Source: a bacterium
GTDB lineage: Bacteria > Actinomycetota > Acidimicrobiia > Acidimicrobiales > Ilumatobacteraceae
Direction of reading: 5' to 3'
Length of the DNA stretch: 55,918 nt
Assembly (NCBI GenBank): GCA_029977615.1
Contig: JAPOKO010000007.1
Location: 1 to 55,918, forward strand
How positions within the stretch are numbered: position 1 is the first letter of the stretch; each line of letters opens with the position of its first letter. Below the pieces are notes generated by a model. That model ran no database searches, had not been told where the DNA came from, and was given only the letters and a program-made list of their open reading frames with translations. Positions 1-8,089 of this stretch are shown piece by piece. The position numbers and the translations under genes were made by a program.

Positions 1-2
1 GC

Positions 3-68
3 CGACGAGTAATCCAGTTAGACCGTGGAGTAATCGTGCGCGACCAAGAGCGAGGTGTGTACGAATGA
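3..68 (+). CDS. ftsE: FtsE, C-terminal end only (cell-division ABC ATPase)
   Basis: Only the last 21 codons are inside the window; the reading frame enters from the left edge and ends RGVYE-stop. The fragment reads VIQLDRGVIVRDQERGVYE, which resembles the usual actinobacterial FtsE tail. The TGA stop overlaps the ATG of ftsX (ATGA), the normal ftsE-ftsX arrangement with coupled translation. FtsE is the cytoplasmic ATPase that, with FtsX, controls cell-wall hydrolases at the septum. No catalytic motif is present in this piece, so the call rests on the tail sequence and on ftsX following. Confidence 0.75.
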   Translation, partial: RRVIQLDRGVIVRDQERGVYE

Positions 69-970
69 TCGCTCGAATTGCATATGCGTTTCGTGAAATG
101 TGGGCAAGTTTCCGTCGCAATCTCACGCTCACAGCTGCAGCCATCCTTACTTCAGCAATTGCACTACTCCTCGTAGGTACAACGCTGCTCATCCAGCGTG
201 CGTTTGAAAACTTGCTCGTGCAATGGAAGGGCGATGTAGCGATGATCGTGTTCGTGCGTAGCGACGCCACGCCAGAACAAATAGCGCTCATCGATGAATC
301 CATCAGGTCGGCACCAACCATTATCAACGTCGACAAACTTCAGTATTTGGACAAGACGCAAACGTACGAAGAAGCAAAACGAATTTTTGCTGGCGACCCT
401 GTCACGCTCAGCCTGTTGACTCCCGAAAATATTCCTTCGGAATTCAAGGTTGTTCCCATTACACAAGACCCAGCGTTGGTTCGCTCTCTCAGTGAGCAGT
501 ACCGCTCGCTGCCGGGTGTTGAAGACGTTGCCTTGGCCGAAGACGAGTTCCAAGTCATTTCAACGCTCTCAAAATTCGTGCGCACTGTCACGCTGGTGAT
601 GTCGTTAGTGCTGCTGGTGGTAGCAGTCGGTCTTATTTGGAACACCATTCGAACAGCAATGTTTGCGCGGCGACGCGAAATTGAAGTGATGAAACTCGTT
701 GGTGCAACCAACTGGTTCATTCGAGTTCCATTCATGCTCGAAGGGCTCTTGCAGGGTCTTATCGGCGCAGTGGTGTCATGTGGCGGACTATGGGCATTGA
801 ATTCGGCTTGGACCAATGGCGTTGCTGGATTCAAGCCAGGCACGGGTATTTCGTCGTTGGTTGTCCCGTCGGGTTATCTTTCGGGAGTGATGGTCGTCAT
901 TTTGATCATTGGCGCGTTAGCCGGAGCGATTGGTTCTGCCATCGCAGCTTCACGCTTCTTAGACGTATAG
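65..970 (+). CDS. ftsX: FtsX, cell-division ABC transporter permease-like protein
   Basis: The 301-residue product has the FtsX layout: a short cytoplasmic N-terminus, one membrane helix near residues 22-45, an extracellular loop of about 120 residues (including LPGVEDV), and three more helices near 170-195, 220-245 and 272-295 with the conserved MKLVGATNWFIRVPFMLEG segment between them. FtsX forms a complex with FtsE and transmits ATP hydrolysis to extracellular peptidoglycan hydrolases. Its start overlaps the ftsE stop. In many actinobacteria an M23 protein and smpB follow; here an enoyl-CoA hydratase follows instead, and smpB lies 16 kb away. Confidence 0.95.
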   Translation: MIARIAYAFREMWASFRRNLTLTAAAILTSAIALLLVGTTLLIQRAFENLLVQWKGDVAMIVFVRSDATPEQIALIDESIRSAPTIINVDKLQYLDKTQTYEEAKRIFAGDPVTLSLLTPENIPSEFKVVPITQDPALVRSLSEQYRSLPGVEDVALAEDEFQVISTLSKFVRTVTLVMSLVLLVVAVGLIWNTIRTAMFARRREIEVMKLVGATNWFIRVPFMLEGLLQGLIGAVVSCGGLWALNSAWTNGVAGFKPGTGISSLVVPSGYLSGVMVVILIIGALAGAIGSAIAASRFLDV

Positions 971-980
971 CCCACACATC

Positions 981-986
981 TAGATT
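981..986 (+). promoter_or_regulatory. Putative -10 hexamer (TAGATT) for the gene at 993
   Basis: TAGATT ends 6 bases before the ATG at 993 and there is no Shine-Dalgarno sequence, so the transcript would start at or next to the start codon (leaderless). No clear -35 box. Confidence 0.45.
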
Positions 987-992
987 GGGCTA

Positions 993-1853
993 ATGGCTTA
1001 CACCGAACTTTTGTATTCAGTCGTAGAAGGCGTCGCCACCGTGACGCTTCATCGACCCGAAAAGCTCAATGCATTCACCAACACCATGATGCGCGAATTG
1101 CATCAGGTGTTCGATGAAATTGATGCTGACGACAATGTTCGCGCTGTTGTCATGACTGGTTCTGGGCGCGGTTTCTGTGCAGGAGCAGACCTGTCAGGCG
1201 GAGGCGACACGTTCAACGACGGTTCGTTAAGCACCGATTCGCAATCCAAGTTTCGTCGTGATGGTGGCGGAACCGTAACCCTGCGAATGTTCAAGTGCAA
1301 TAAGCCAATCATCGGCGCAATTAATGGTCCTGCGGTGGGAATCGGTGCAACCATGACGTTGGCAATGGATATGCGGCTCATTTCGAGTGCAGCGAAAATG
1401 GGTTTCGTGTTCACGCGACGGGGAATTGTTCCTGAGGCATGTTCATCATGGTTCTTGCCGCGCATTGTTGGTATTGCGCAAGCACAAGAGTGGGTCATGA
1501 CAGGTCGTGTGTTTGACTCACAGGAAGCGCTTCGTGGTGGCTTGGTGCGCAGCATTCACGAACCGGAAGATTTGCTGCCTGCTGCTTATGCACTGGCAAA
1601 AGAAATTGTCGAAAATGCTGCACCAGTCTCTGTTGCACTTGCACGCCAGATGATGTGGAGAATGCTTGGCGCTCCGCATCCTATGAATGCACATCGCGTA
1701 GACAGCCGGGGCATTCAAATTCGTGGGCGTTCAAAAGACGTGCAAGAAGGAGTGATGAGTTTCTTGGAAAAGCGTCCGGCTGTGTTCACCGAGCGGGTGA
1801 CAACCGACTTACCCGACATTTTCCCTGAATGGGAAGAACCAGAGTTCTTTTAA
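993..1853 (+). CDS. Enoyl-CoA hydratase/isomerase family protein
   Basis: The 286-residue protein is a crotonase-fold enzyme. The oxyanion-hole segment GSGRGFCAGADLSGG lies near residues 56-70, the second oxyanion/substrate region INGPAVGIGATMTLAMDMR near 109-127, and RRGIVPEACSSWFLPRIVG carries the Glu expected in hydratases. Such proteins hydrate trans-2-enoyl-CoA in fatty-acid or side-chain beta-oxidation, but the family also contains isomerases and hydrolases, so the substrate is open. The insertion after the first motif (GGDTFNDGSLSTDSQSK) is typical of actinobacterial paralogues. The haemoglobin gene begins 5 bases downstream, suggesting co-transcription. Confidence 0.85.
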   Translation: MAYTELLYSVVEGVATVTLHRPEKLNAFTNTMMRELHQVFDEIDADDNVRAVVMTGSGRGFCAGADLSGGGDTFNDGSLSTDSQSKFRRDGGGTVTLRMFKCNKPIIGAINGPAVGIGATMTLAMDMRLISSAAKMGFVFTRRGIVPEACSSWFLPRIVGIAQAQEWVMTGRVFDSQEALRGGLVRSIHEPEDLLPAAYALAKEIVENAAPVSVALARQMMWRMLGAPHPMNAHRVDSRGIQIRGRSKDVQEGVMSFLEKRPAVFTERVTTDLPDIFPEWEEPEFF

Positions 1854-1858
1854 ATAAC

Positions 1859-2230
1859 ATGGCAACGCTGTATGACGAAGTTGGTGGAAGCGAATTCTTT
1901 GTTCGACTAGTAGATCGCTTTTATGAAGGCGTGGTGCAAGACGACGTGTTGTGGCCGTTGTATCCCGACCACGCTGACTTGGCGGGAGCGCGCGAAAGAC
2001 TCACGTTGTTTCTTATTCAGTACTGGGGCGGGCCAACGACCTACAGCGACGAGCGCGGTCATCCGCGCTTGCGTCAGCGACATTTTCCGTTTGCAATTGG
2101 AGAGTTAGAGCGCGACCGATGGATGCTGCATATGCAGGCTGCAGTGGATGAGTGTGCGACTGATCCCAATATTCACGCGCAACTCACTGAGTACATGACC
2201 AATGCTGCTCAGCACATGATCAATCGCTAA
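1859..2230 (+). CDS. glbO: Group II truncated haemoglobin (GlbO-like)
   Basis: A 123-residue globin starting at ATG 1859 (MATLYDEVGG); a longer in-frame start inside the previous gene adds an unrelated tail and was not used. The group II signature YWGGP-YS-RGHPRLR is present, with proximal haem His75 (RQRH) and Trp88 at the distal site (RDRWML), at the same numbers as recalled for Mycobacterium tuberculosis GlbO; distal Tyr22 and Tyr35 are also present. GlbO-type globins bind O2 very tightly and are linked to O2/NO chemistry. The gene meets the converging trmH-like gene with no gap. Confidence 0.92.
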   Translation: MATLYDEVGGSEFFVRLVDRFYEGVVQDDVLWPLYPDHADLAGARERLTLFLIQYWGGPTTYSDERGHPRLRQRHFPFAIGELERDRWMLHMQAAVDECATDPNIHAQLTEYMTNAAQHMINR

Positions 2231-3037
2231 TCAGAGCAACGCAAAGCAGGCAATTGCAGAAGCAGACGCCACGTTCAGCGAATCAACGCCTTCGGCCATG
2301 GTGATATTTGCGAGTTGAGTGCACAGTTCAAGGCTTGCGTCGCTCAAACCTTGTCGCTCTGAGCCAAGTACGAGTGCTCGTTTGCCTTCAATGTGAATTG
2401 ACCGAAGGTTGGTCACTTCGCGCGATTCATGGTGCGGCGTAAGGCCAATTGTGGTGAAACCAAATTGGTGTAATTGAGCAAGAATTTTGTTGGTGCTAGC
2501 AAAGCGAGCGAAGCCAAGTTTGAACGTGGTTCCCATGCTGACGCGCAGTGCTCTGCGGGAAAGCGGGTCTGAACTTGTTGAATCGAGCAGCAGTCCGTCC
2601 CAACCAAGGGCTGCAGCAGTGCGCGCAATTGAACCAACATTGCTTGGGTTGTCTACGCAGTCAAGAACAATCAGCCTGGTTGACTGTGTAATGAGGTCGT
2701 CACTTGAAACAACGGGTGGGCGCTTAAACACGCCAATCGCATCAAGCGGCACGCCAAGTCCAGTTACTTCACGCCGGATATCTGCACTCGCTACAAGTGT
2801 TGTTCCGCCAGCATTATTTACGGCATCAGAAAATTCTGTCGCACATTTTGGATCGCATAACACCACATCGGGAACACATCCGGCCTCCAGCGCACGGTGT
2901 ACAACTAAATCACCTTCTGCGATGAAGAGTCCTTCGTTCTGCGCCGACTTACGTTGCGCAATGGTGGTGAGTTGACGCTCGCGCCAACGAAAAGCATGTA
3001 GCCGAGGGTCGAGCGCATCGTCAATCGTGACGATCAT
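2231..3037 (-). CDS. TrmH/SpoU-family RNA 2'-O-methyltransferase
   Basis: The 268-residue protein is a SPOUT methyltransferase. The N-terminal ~100 residues form an SpoU_sub_bind-like substrate domain. The catalytic part has the three SPOUT motifs: LDCVDNPSNVGSIARTAAA (motif 1, with N and R for SAM/RNA binding), LVLGSERQGLSD (motif 2) and EGVDSLNVASASAIACF (motif 3, forming the trefoil knot). Members methylate a ribose in 23S rRNA or tRNA; which one cannot be read from the sequence. It ends against the haemoglobin gene and lies 6 bases downstream of menB on the same strand. Confidence 0.88.
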   Translation of the reverse strand: MIVTIDDALDPRLHAFRWRERQLTTIAQRKSAQNEGLFIAEGDLVVHRALEAGCVPDVVLCDPKCATEFSDAVNNAGGTTLVASADIRREVTGLGVPLDAIGVFKRPPVVSSDDLITQSTRLIVLDCVDNPSNVGSIARTAAALGWDGLLLDSTSSDPLSRRALRVSMGTTFKLGFARFASTNKILAQLHQFGFTTIGLTPHHESREVTNLRSIHIEGKRALVLGSERQGLSDASLELCTQLANITMAEGVDSLNVASASAIACFALL

Positions 3038-3043
3038 GAAGAA

Positions 3044-3955
3044 CTAGTACAACCAGGGGAACGCGTCCCAATTTGGTTCGCGCTTTTCGAGGAACGAGTT
3101 TCGACCTTCCTCTGCTTCATCGGTCATGTAGGCAAGTCGAGTTGCTTCGCCTGCAAACACCTGTTGTCCAACGAGACCGTCATCAATCAAGTTGAAAGAG
3201 AACTTCAGCATGCGCTGTGCGGTTGGGCTTTTGCCATTGATTTCTTTAGCCCATTGCAATGCGGTGGCTTCCAGCTCGGCATGGGGGACAACTGCATTGA
3301 CCATCCCCATTTGGCGTGCATCTTCTGCTGAGTATTCGCGACCGAGAAAGAAAATTTCGCGCGCAAACTTTTGGCCAACCTGGCGAGCAAGATATGCAGA
3401 GCCGAATCCACCATCAAAACTTGCAACATCGGCATCGGTTTGCTTGAAGCGCGCATGTTCTTTGCTGGCCAGCGTGAGGTCTGAAACAACATGCAAGCTG
3501 TGTCCGCCGCCTGCAGCCCAACCTGGAACAACGCAGATCACAATTTTTGGCATGAAGCGAATGAGACGCTGAACTTCCAAAATATGAAGTCGACCGGTGC
3601 GGCCCGGCTCGATGGTGTTTGCTGTTTCGCCTTCTGCGTACTTGTATCCGTCTTTGCCGCGAATGCGCTGATCGCCTCCGCTACAAAAAGCCCAGCCGCC
3701 ATCTTTTGGAGATGGTCCGTTACCAGTTAGCAGTACACATCCGACGTCACTTGTTTGACGTGCGTGATCGAGCGCGGTGAAAAGTTCATCGACTGTTGCA
3801 GGACGAAATGCGTTGCGAATTTCGGGACGATTGAACGCAATACGCACGGTGCCATGCGCTTTAGCCCGGTGATAGGTGATGTCGTTAAACGAAAAACCCT
3901 TGACTTCGTTCCACTGTGTTGGGTCAAAAATGTCAGATACGTGCCGTGTGCTCAC
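3044..3955 (-). CDS. menB: 1,4-Dihydroxy-2-naphthoyl-CoA synthase (MenB)
   Basis: The 303-residue crotonase-fold protein carries features specific to MenB rather than a general enoyl-CoA hydratase: CSGGDQRIRGKDGY, VCVVPGWAAGGGHSLHVVSD, TDADVASFDGGFGSAYLARQ and the tail EGRNSFLEKREPNWDAFPW. MenB closes the second ring of menaquinone by converting O-succinylbenzoyl-CoA. No other men gene is nearby. The start is a GTG at 3955, which sits 6 bases after TACACT and has no Shine-Dalgarno, so the mRNA is probably leaderless. Confidence 0.95.
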   Translation of the reverse strand: MSTRHVSDIFDPTQWNEVKGFSFNDITYHRAKAHGTVRIAFNRPEIRNAFRPATVDELFTALDHARQTSDVGCVLLTGNGPSPKDGGWAFCSGGDQRIRGKDGYKYAEGETANTIEPGRTGRLHILEVQRLIRFMPKIVICVVPGWAAGGGHSLHVVSDLTLASKEHARFKQTDADVASFDGGFGSAYLARQVGQKFAREIFFLGREYSAEDARQMGMVNAVVPHAELEATALQWAKEINGKSPTAQRMLKFSFNLIDDGLVGQQVFAGEATRLAYMTDEAEEGRNSFLEKREPNWDAFPWLY

Positions 3956-3959
3956 GTAT

Positions 3960-4763
3960 TCAGTGTAAGCCCTGCCACATGCGTGTTCGCTCGGCGTGCT
4001 CTGGATATTGCGAAAGAAAGCGCTCAGCCCACTCCTTGTTTATTGAGTCACCTTGTTTCTTGGTTTGTGGTTCAGGAACCACATCAATAGGCGTTTCGAT
4101 GAAGGACATGACGCGCCTAATAGTGGCGTCCATGTCACGAGTGAGTTGCTCGTATGTAATGTGAAGAGGAGTGATGTTGTTCTGTGCAAAGTACACATCC
4201 CAGTCCGAGTTTTCGTCAGAGATGCGATCAAGTGCGGCTGCAATTGCCTCGGCGTCGTACACAGGGTCGGCTTTAGTTGCCATGTTGCTGTTCCACGATT
4301 CGGTTTGTGCGGCGCGCACAAACGAGATTGCCTGACGGAGTTCGTCCTCGCGTGTGATGCGCACCCACTTCACAGGCACATTCCAAAAACTTGCGTCTAC
4401 GCCCATGTCGAGCATGTGGCGCTTGTATTGATTCCAATGCATCTTCACACCGAATACCCCGTTAGTGGTGGTGTACTGCTGTGCAATCGCGCGGAGGTAG
4501 CTGCGCCACGATGAAGGGCTGAAATACGAGATATCGCGCCACGGGTAGCGACCTGTGAGCTTGCGCACTCGTGCGATTGGTCGGCGGGTGACCCTGATTT
4601 TTGGTTGGCCACACTCATTGCGAATTCGTTCAAAGTTCTTCGTTTGAATATTGAGGTATTCAATGGGTGTGCCTGCCAAGTGGGTGCCACGCAGAATGGA
4701 GCAAAGCAGCGTGGAGCCGGTGCGCTCAACCGAGGCAATTGCTAAAAACGAGCGCGTTTCCAC
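3960..4763 (-). CDS. Stf0-like sulfotransferase
   Basis: The 267-residue protein begins with SFLAIASVERTGSTLLCSIL, the 5'-phosphosulfate-binding loop of PAPS-dependent sulfotransferases, and continues with GVFGVKMHWNQYKRHMLDMG and a WVRITREDELRQAISFVRA segment containing the 3'-phosphate-binding Arg/Ser region. The arrangement resembles Stf0, the trehalose 2-sulfotransferase of mycobacteria. The acceptor is unknown: trehalose is possible, another small sugar or lipid equally so. The start is a GTG six bases after TAGGCT. It is followed by menB with only 4 bases between; a shared transcript is possible although menB seems to have its own promoter. Confidence 0.82.
   Translation of the reverse strand: METRSFLAIASVERTGSTLLCSILRGTHLAGTPIEYLNIQTKNFERIRNECGQPKIRVTRRPIARVRKLTGRYPWRDISYFSPSSWRSYLRAIAQQYTTTNGVFGVKMHWNQYKRHMLDMGVDASFWNVPVKWVRITREDELRQAISFVRAAQTESWNSNMATKADPVYDAEAIAAALDRISDENSDWDVYFAQNNITPLHITYEQLTRDMDATIRRVMSFIETPIDVVPEPQTKKQGDSINKEWAERFLSQYPEHAERTRMWQGLH
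3962..3967 (-). promoter_or_regulatory. Putative -10 hexamer (TACACT) for menB
   Basis: On the minus strand TACACT is followed after 6 bases by the GTG of menB; it lies at the very end of the sulfotransferase gene. Leaderless start inferred. Confidence 0.45.
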
Positions 4764-4769
4764 TCTGAA

Positions 4770-4775
4770 AGCCTA
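4770..4775 (-). promoter_or_regulatory. Putative -10 hexamer (TAGGCT) for the sulfotransferase gene
   Basis: Minus-strand TAGGCT, then 6 bases, then the GTG start at 4763; no ribosome-binding site. Divergent from the catabolic operon. Confidence 0.4.
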
Positions 4776-4838
4776 GAAGCACGACTCTTGCTGGTACGGT
4801 TTTTACGCTTTACGAACAGACTCAAGGAGAAAATCCCC

Positions 4839-6335
4839 ATGGCAAATGCACTCACCACCGCAGACTGGACCAAGCGAGCAGGCCAAAAAGTTGCACGCAC
4901 CCAGTTGTTTATTGATGGAAAGTTTGTCGATGCGGCAAGTGGTAAGACCTTCGAGTCAATCAACCCGCGCGATGGGTCAGTTATTGCGCAAGTTGCCGAA
5001 GGCGATGTCGAAGACGTCAATCGTGCAGTTGCTGTTGCCAAGCGCACGTTTGAAGCAGGTGTATGGAGTGAAATGGCTCCGCTTGATCGCAAGAACGTGA
5101 TGTTGAAGTGGGCGCAACTCATTCGCGAAAACGCTGAAGAGTTGGCATTGCTTGAAACTATGAACTGTGGAAAGCCAATTAGTGACTCACTCAATGTGGA
5201 CGTTGCCTCATGTGCAAACAACATTCAGTGGTACGCAGAAACCATCGACAAGTTGTACGGAGAAATTGCACCAATTCCACGAGACAGCATTGCGCTTATT
5301 GAACGCGAACCAATGGGCGTTGTTGGTGCGGTGGTTCCTTGGAACTATCCACTCATCATTAGTTCGTGGAAAGTTGGCGCAGCACTTGCTGGCGGTAACT
5401 CCATCATCTTGAAGCCGGCAGAACAGTCGCCACTGTCGGCATTGCTATTCGCCGAACTTGCAGTGCGAGCAGGTGTGCCAGAGGGCGTGTTCAACGTAGT
5501 GAACGGTTTTGGGCCAAGCTGCGGTGGAACACTCGGCAAGCACATGGACGTGAATAAGTTGGCATTCACTGGTTCAACGGAAGTTGGCAAGTACTTCTTG
5601 AAGTACGCAGCAGAGAGCAATGCGAAGGCTGTGTCGCTCGAACTTGGTGGCAAGACTCCTCACGTGGTGTTAAGTGACTGCCCAGATTTGGATTCAGCAG
5701 CATCGGCAATTGCATGGGGCGTGTTTTACAACGCGGGTCAAACTTGTCACGCTGGTACGCGCATGGTTGTTGACCAAAAGATCGAAGATGAGTTGCTCGA
5801 AAAGGTTCGCAAGGTTTCAGAAACCATCATGCCTGGCGATACATATGACCCGAGCACGGCAATGGGAACCATTGTTGACCGCGCGCAGTTTGATCGCGTC
5901 AATGAATACATCGGCATCGGACAGGCTGAAGGCGCAACAATTCACACTGGAGGAAAGCCAGTAGAGCCGACAAAGGGTGGCATCTACATTCCACCAACAA
6001 TTTTCCAGAATGTGAAGCCTGGAATGCGCATTGAGAAGGAAGAAATTTTTGGACCAGTGCTTGGATCCATTCGCGTGTCAAGCGAGGAAGAAGCAGTTCG
6101 CATTGCCAACGATTCGCAATACGGCCTTGGCGCTGCATTGTGGACTCGCGATGTAAGCAAGGCGCACAAAATTGCTCGTCAGTTGCGTGCAGGCACGGTG
6201 TGGGTCAACACGTTTGACCGCTCGTCGATCACTACGCCATTCGGCGGTTTCAAGCAGTCAGGTACGGGTCGCGATCGTTCGTTGCACTCCATTGAGGGTT
6301 ACACGAACTTGAAGACCACCTGGATTCAGTTGTAA
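4839..6335 (+). CDS. NAD(P)-dependent aldehyde dehydrogenase (PuuC/betaine-aldehyde type)
   Basis: A 498-residue aldehyde dehydrogenase beginning at ATG 4839, which has AAGGAGA eight bases upstream; an upstream TTG adds a tail without support. Catalytic residues are visible: Asn169 (VPWNYP), Glu268 (LELGGK) and nucleophile Cys303 (GQTCHAGTR); the NAD-binding FTGSTEVG follows the Rossmann pattern. Overall it resembles enzymes acting on aminoaldehydes or aliphatic aldehydes, e.g. PuuC. It opens a same-strand series of seven catabolic genes and probably oxidises an aldehyde made by the alcohol dehydrogenase or FAD oxidoreductase in the same cluster; this role is inferred. Confidence 0.93.
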   Translation: MANALTTADWTKRAGQKVARTQLFIDGKFVDAASGKTFESINPRDGSVIAQVAEGDVEDVNRAVAVAKRTFEAGVWSEMAPLDRKNVMLKWAQLIRENAEELALLETMNCGKPISDSLNVDVASCANNIQWYAETIDKLYGEIAPIPRDSIALIEREPMGVVGAVVPWNYPLIISSWKVGAALAGGNSIILKPAEQSPLSALLFAELAVRAGVPEGVFNVVNGFGPSCGGTLGKHMDVNKLAFTGSTEVGKYFLKYAAESNAKAVSLELGGKTPHVVLSDCPDLDSAASAIAWGVFYNAGQTCHAGTRMVVDQKIEDELLEKVRKVSETIMPGDTYDPSTAMGTIVDRAQFDRVNEYIGIGQAEGATIHTGGKPVEPTKGGIYIPPTIFQNVKPGMRIEKEEIFGPVLGSIRVSSEEEAVRIANDSQYGLGAALWTRDVSKAHKIARQLRAGTVWVNTFDRSSITTPFGGFKQSGTGRDRSLHSIEGYTNLKTTWIQL

Positions 6336-6369
6336 ACATAAGTATTCATACGTATTCAAAGGGGAATAT

Positions 6370-7287
6370 ATGCGTTGCGGATTTATCGGACTAGGTCATA
6401 TTGGCAAGTTTCTTGCGGGCAGTCTTGTTCGTAACGGCTTTGAAGTCACCGTCTTCGACCTCAATGCGGAGGCTGGCAAGCCGCTCGTAGCCAAAGGTGC
6501 AAAGTGGGCTAGTTCGATCAAGGAACTCTGTGATGCGTCAGACACAGTATTCACTTGCTTGCCTTCACCGCGAGCCATTGATGCAGTTGTTGCTGGACCC
6601 GGCGGAGTACTTGAGTCACTTGCTGGCCGCGCAACTCCTGCCACATGGGTCGACATGAGCACGAATGACCAAAGTGAAACCATGCGCTTGGGTGAAATTG
6701 CGAAGTCAAAGGGCGTGCAAATTCTTGAGTCACCAGTCACTGGTGGTGTGCACAAAGCAGCACACGGCGACATCACCGTGCTCGTTGGCGGCGAAGACAA
6801 AGTGTTCCAGGCTCACAAGGCAGCACTTGCTGCAATGGGCAACCCGGTGTTGTACATCGGACCACTTGGTAGCGCAGCGGTAATCAAAGTCATTACGAAC
6901 ATGCTTGCATTCATTCATTTGGTTGCAGCTGGTGAAGCACTCATGCTTGCAAAGCGTGCAGGACTCGACCTTGGCGTTGCGTTCGAAGCAATTAAAGAAA
7001 GCTCGGGAAACAGTTTCGTTCATGAAACCGAAAGCCAAGTTATTTTGAATGGTTCGTACAACATCAACTTCACGATGGATCTCGCATTGAAAGACTTGGG
7101 ATTCGCAATGGGTTTCGGTCGTGAGTTTGGTGTGCCACTTGATCTTGCTGGCCACACATATCAAACCTTTATTCGCGCGAAAGAGGCTTATGGCGGAGAT
7201 GCATGGTCGTCGCAAGTGGTGAAGTTGCTTGAAGACGCAACTGGCACCGACTTGCGTGCACCTGGCTTTCCAGCTGAACTCGAATAA
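6370..7287 (+). CDS. NAD(P)-dependent beta-hydroxyacid dehydrogenase (3-hydroxyisobutyrate dehydrogenase family)
   Basis: The 305-residue protein starts with the Rossmann motif GFIGLGHIGKF, has the substrate-binding SPVTGGVHKA near residue 122 and the catalytic Lys173 in AAVIKVITNM, followed by the all-helical C-terminal domain. The family oxidises 3-hydroxyisobutyrate, tartronate semialdehyde (reverse direction), 6-phosphogluconate and related acids. A Shine-Dalgarno (GGGGAA) precedes the ATG. Its position 34 bases after the aldehyde dehydrogenase and before a class II aldolase supports a role in breaking down a sugar acid or similar hydroxyacid. Confidence 0.9.
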   Translation: MRCGFIGLGHIGKFLAGSLVRNGFEVTVFDLNAEAGKPLVAKGAKWASSIKELCDASDTVFTCLPSPRAIDAVVAGPGGVLESLAGRATPATWVDMSTNDQSETMRLGEIAKSKGVQILESPVTGGVHKAAHGDITVLVGGEDKVFQAHKAALAAMGNPVLYIGPLGSAAVIKVITNMLAFIHLVAAGEALMLAKRAGLDLGVAFEAIKESSGNSFVHETESQVILNGSYNINFTMDLALKDLGFAMGFGREFGVPLDLAGHTYQTFIRAKEAYGGDAWSSQVVKLLEDATGTDLRAPGFPAELE

Positions 7288-7318
7288 GGCTGAGTTCAGT
7301 CAGCGCTAGGGGGAAGCG

Positions 7319-8047
7319 ATGTCACGAGAACAACTAGTACGCAAAGAGTTGGCTGCTGCATTTCGTTGGGCTGCGCGTCTCAACTTTCACGAAGCAGTTG
7401 CTAATCACTTCAGCATGGCAGTTTCCGATGACGGTCAACAGTTTGTTGTTAACCGAGCAGGCACGCATTTTTCGCAGGTAACTGCCAGTGGCCTTGTCAT
7501 GGTTGATACGGCGATGAAGGGCGATCCCCTTCAGTATGGAGTAGATCCAACTGCTTGGGTGTTGCATTCGTATTTGCATCGCAATGTTCCACATGCAAAA
7601 TGCGTACTGCACACGCACATGCCGTACACCACAGCGCTTGCATGTCTGAAAGATTTTGAATTTCTGATGCTCGACCAAAACGCGAGTGCGTTTTATGGGC
7701 GCATTGCGTATGACCGTCACTATGCCGGTATGGCGCTTGACCCATCGGAAGGTGAGCGAATTGCCTCGCTACTTGTTGACGGCAAGGACGTATTGTTCAT
7801 GGGTAATCATGGAGTCATGGTGGTGGGCGAGAGTGTGGCGCAGGCTTTCGATTCGCTGTACTACCTAGAAAAAGCGGCGCAACTTCAGGTGCTTGCGCTG
7901 TCTACTGGACGACCGCTGCAGTTGGTCGACGATGAAACCGCCGCGCTTGTTGCCAAGCAAACTCGCGAATACCCAGGGGTAGCAGTGTTGCATTTTGAAG
8001 CACTAATGCACATCCTCGATAACGAGTGCCCCGACTACGCCAAGTAG
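7319..8047 (+). CDS. Class II aldolase/adducin family protein
   Basis: A 242-residue protein with the class II aldolase fold. Zn-binding candidates are His98 and His100 (VLHTHMPYT) and a later HY in DRHYAGM; GNHGVMVVGES is the usual C-terminal motif before the helix carrying a further His. The family includes L-fuculose-phosphate aldolase, L-ribulose-5-phosphate epimerase and aldol-active paralogues of unknown substrate. The start has GGGGGAAGCG just upstream. It is the third gene of the catabolic run; the likely step is retro-aldol cleavage or decarboxylation of an intermediate, which the sequence does not settle. Confidence 0.87.
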   Translation: MSREQLVRKELAAAFRWAARLNFHEAVANHFSMAVSDDGQQFVVNRAGTHFSQVTASGLVMVDTAMKGDPLQYGVDPTAWVLHSYLHRNVPHAKCVLHTHMPYTTALACLKDFEFLMLDQNASAFYGRIAYDRHYAGMALDPSEGERIASLLVDGKDVLFMGNHGVMVVGESVAQAFDSLYYLEKAAQLQVLALSTGRPLQLVDDETAALVAKQTREYPGVAVLHFEALMHILDNECPDYAK

Positions 8048-8089
8048 TAGTTTTTACGAAAACCCCAAGAGAAGAAGGAATCAACTGTC